A stretch of 33,863 bases of DNA, taken from the NCBI GenBank assembly GCA_949742505.1, contig CATJPU010000296.1, forward strand, positions 1-33,863, in the 5' to 3' direction. The first letter of the stretch is position 1. Every line of letters starts with the position of its first letter. Made by a program: the position numbers and the translations under genes. Shown one piece after another: positions 33,296-33,863 of the stretch. The stretch comes from an uncultured Lachnospiraceae bacterium. GTDB taxonomy: Bacteria > Bacillota > Clostridia > Lachnospirales > Lachnospiraceae. The notes below the pieces were generated by a model. That model ran no database searches, was not told the origin of the DNA, and saw nothing but the letters and a program-made list of their open reading frames with translations.

Positions 33296-33702
33296 GCCGG
33301 AGCGTATCGGCAACTATTGCGTAGGCCCATGTCATGTTATATCCAGTTCTTCCGTAATTGTCCATTCAGCTACCTACTAAACTGTACATGAACATATCCG
33401 GTGTCGGCGGCTGTGAAGTGTTTGGCTGCAAATCGGACGTCCTCCTTTAATGAAATTGGCGAAAAGTAAAAAAGAGAAAGCGTATGTTACTCATGCGCTT
33501 TCTCTCTCTGTCTCTCTTTACACTTTCCTGAAATCTAGTATAGAGTATTTGGTGAAAATAGTCAATATTCAGATGGATAAAGTAGAGAAATATATAAATA
33601 TTGTATGAAGGTCTGCCTGACAGTGATATGGATATTATGTCTATATTTAGAGGGATGGGGGCAAATAATTGTGCAAAGCAATGAAAATTATAGTGCAAAG
33701 GT
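33296..33702. other. Non-coding stretch between the exporter terminator and ptsH
   Basis: No convincing gene is seen on either strand; the minus ORFs 33129-33365 and 33447-33698 lack protein character or overlap terminator stems. The stretch holds one strong hairpin (33473-33505) and a direct repeat GTGCAAAG (33671-33678 and 33693-33700, 22 bp apart) just before the ptsH promoter, which could be a regulator site. Confidence 0.5.
33473..33505 (-). terminator. Strong hairpin, terminator-like on the minus strand
   Basis: AGAGAAAGCGTATG and CATGCGCTTTCTCT pair around a short loop. Read on the minus strand it is followed by TTTTTT; on the plus strand by a pyrimidine run (TCTCTCTGTCTCTC). It could work in both directions, yet no minus-strand gene was found to its right. 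Confidence 0.5.
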
Positions 33703-33731
33703 TTGACAAGCGTAACCGAAAAGGGTATACT
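33703..33731 (+). promoter_or_regulatory. Strong sigma-A promoter for ptsH
   Basis: Perfect TTGACA (33703-33708), a 17-nt spacer and TATACT (33726-33731) precede ptsH, giving a leader of about 75 nt. Confidence 0.85.
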
Positions 33732-33812
33732 TAATAGTATCAGTGTGTATAGTTATGACTGGGACTTTACACAGAATATTAAGCAAATATAACAATAAGG
33801 GAGGAAGATATC

Positions 33813-33863
33813 ATGGTATCTCAAAAAGTAACAATCTCAAATCCTACAGGAATTCACGCTAGA
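33813..33863 (+). CDS. ptsH: Phosphocarrier protein HPr (5' end only)
   Basis: Only 17 codons lie in the window: MVSQKVTISNPTGIHAR. The NPTGIHAR segment holds the His15 that accepts phosphate from enzyme I in the sugar phosphotransferase system. AAGGGAGGAAG lies upstream of ATG 33813. The rest of the gene is outside the window. Confidence 0.92.
   Translation, partial: MVSQKVTISNPTGIHAR

Noticed and set aside
33129-33365. Minus-strand ORF of 78 aa after the ABC exporter
   Set aside because: It crosses the exporter's terminator stem and end of its coding region, and has no convincing ribosome site or family.
33447-33698. Minus-strand ORF of 83 aa before ptsH
   Set aside because: It runs through the strong hairpin and AT-rich promoter flank and has no protein-like conservation that I can see.

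Overview
The window looks like chromosomal DNA of an anaerobic, gut-type Clostridia, most likely Lachnospiraceae. This is inferred from the moderate GC, strong AGGAGG-type ribosome binding sites, sigma-A promoters, a clostridial-order fatty acid synthesis operon using FabK, a glycyl radical enzyme, and a probable UGA-encoded selenoprotein. Nearly all genes are on the + strand; one (DUF89) is on the - strand.

Layout. (1) 1-6871: a sugar/polyol locus with the tail of an RbsC-type permease, a substrate-binding lipoprotein broken by an in-frame TGA, a glycyl radical enzyme of the dehydratase type, its radical SAM activase and an FGGY kinase. A 166-bp MITE-like inverted repeat sits between the radical enzyme and its activase. 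(2) 6910-9034: an unrecognised 545-aa C-terminally anchored protein, then a decayed small gene and a terminator. (3) 9100-13749: a response regulator/histidine kinase pair runs into a VTC-domain protein, a DUF4956 membrane protein and a lipoprotein with beta-helix-like repeats; the last has an apparent out-of-frame internal deletion. (4) 13806-23883: a complete type II fatty acid synthesis operon, fabH-acpP-fabK-fabD-fabG-fabF-accB-fabZ-accC-accDA (fused), followed by a FabT-like MarR regulator with its own promoter and a structured leader. FabT-like palindromes overlap the fabH promoter. (5) 23840-28390: a trio of hairpin repeats, purine nucleoside phosphorylase, a rubredoxin/glutamate-synthase-like fusion, a probable selenoprotein with a U-C motif that the ORF track splits, and a MATE exporter. 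(6) 28415-33295: a DUF89 protein divergent from a heterodimeric ABC exporter whose promoter carries an inverted-repeat operator. (7) 33296-33863: a long non-coding stretch, then a strong promoter and the first 17 codons of ptsH (HPr).

How the genes work together. The first locus would import a sugar or polyol, phosphorylate it, and at some step eliminate water or open a C-O bond by radical chemistry. The fab operon makes malonyl-CoA (AccB, AccC, AccDA) and runs initiation and elongation (FabD, FabH, FabG, FabZ, FabK, FabF) on AcpP, with FabT as the likely repressor. The VTC/DUF4956/lipoprotein set is a recurring but poorly understood envelope module under two-component control.

The strongest hidden signals are the UGA-containing gene at 26689-27021, the MITE in the radical-enzyme locus, the structured leader before fabT, and two genes disabled by simple lesions (a nonsense codon and a deletion). 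All family assignments come from reading motifs; no database search was run.
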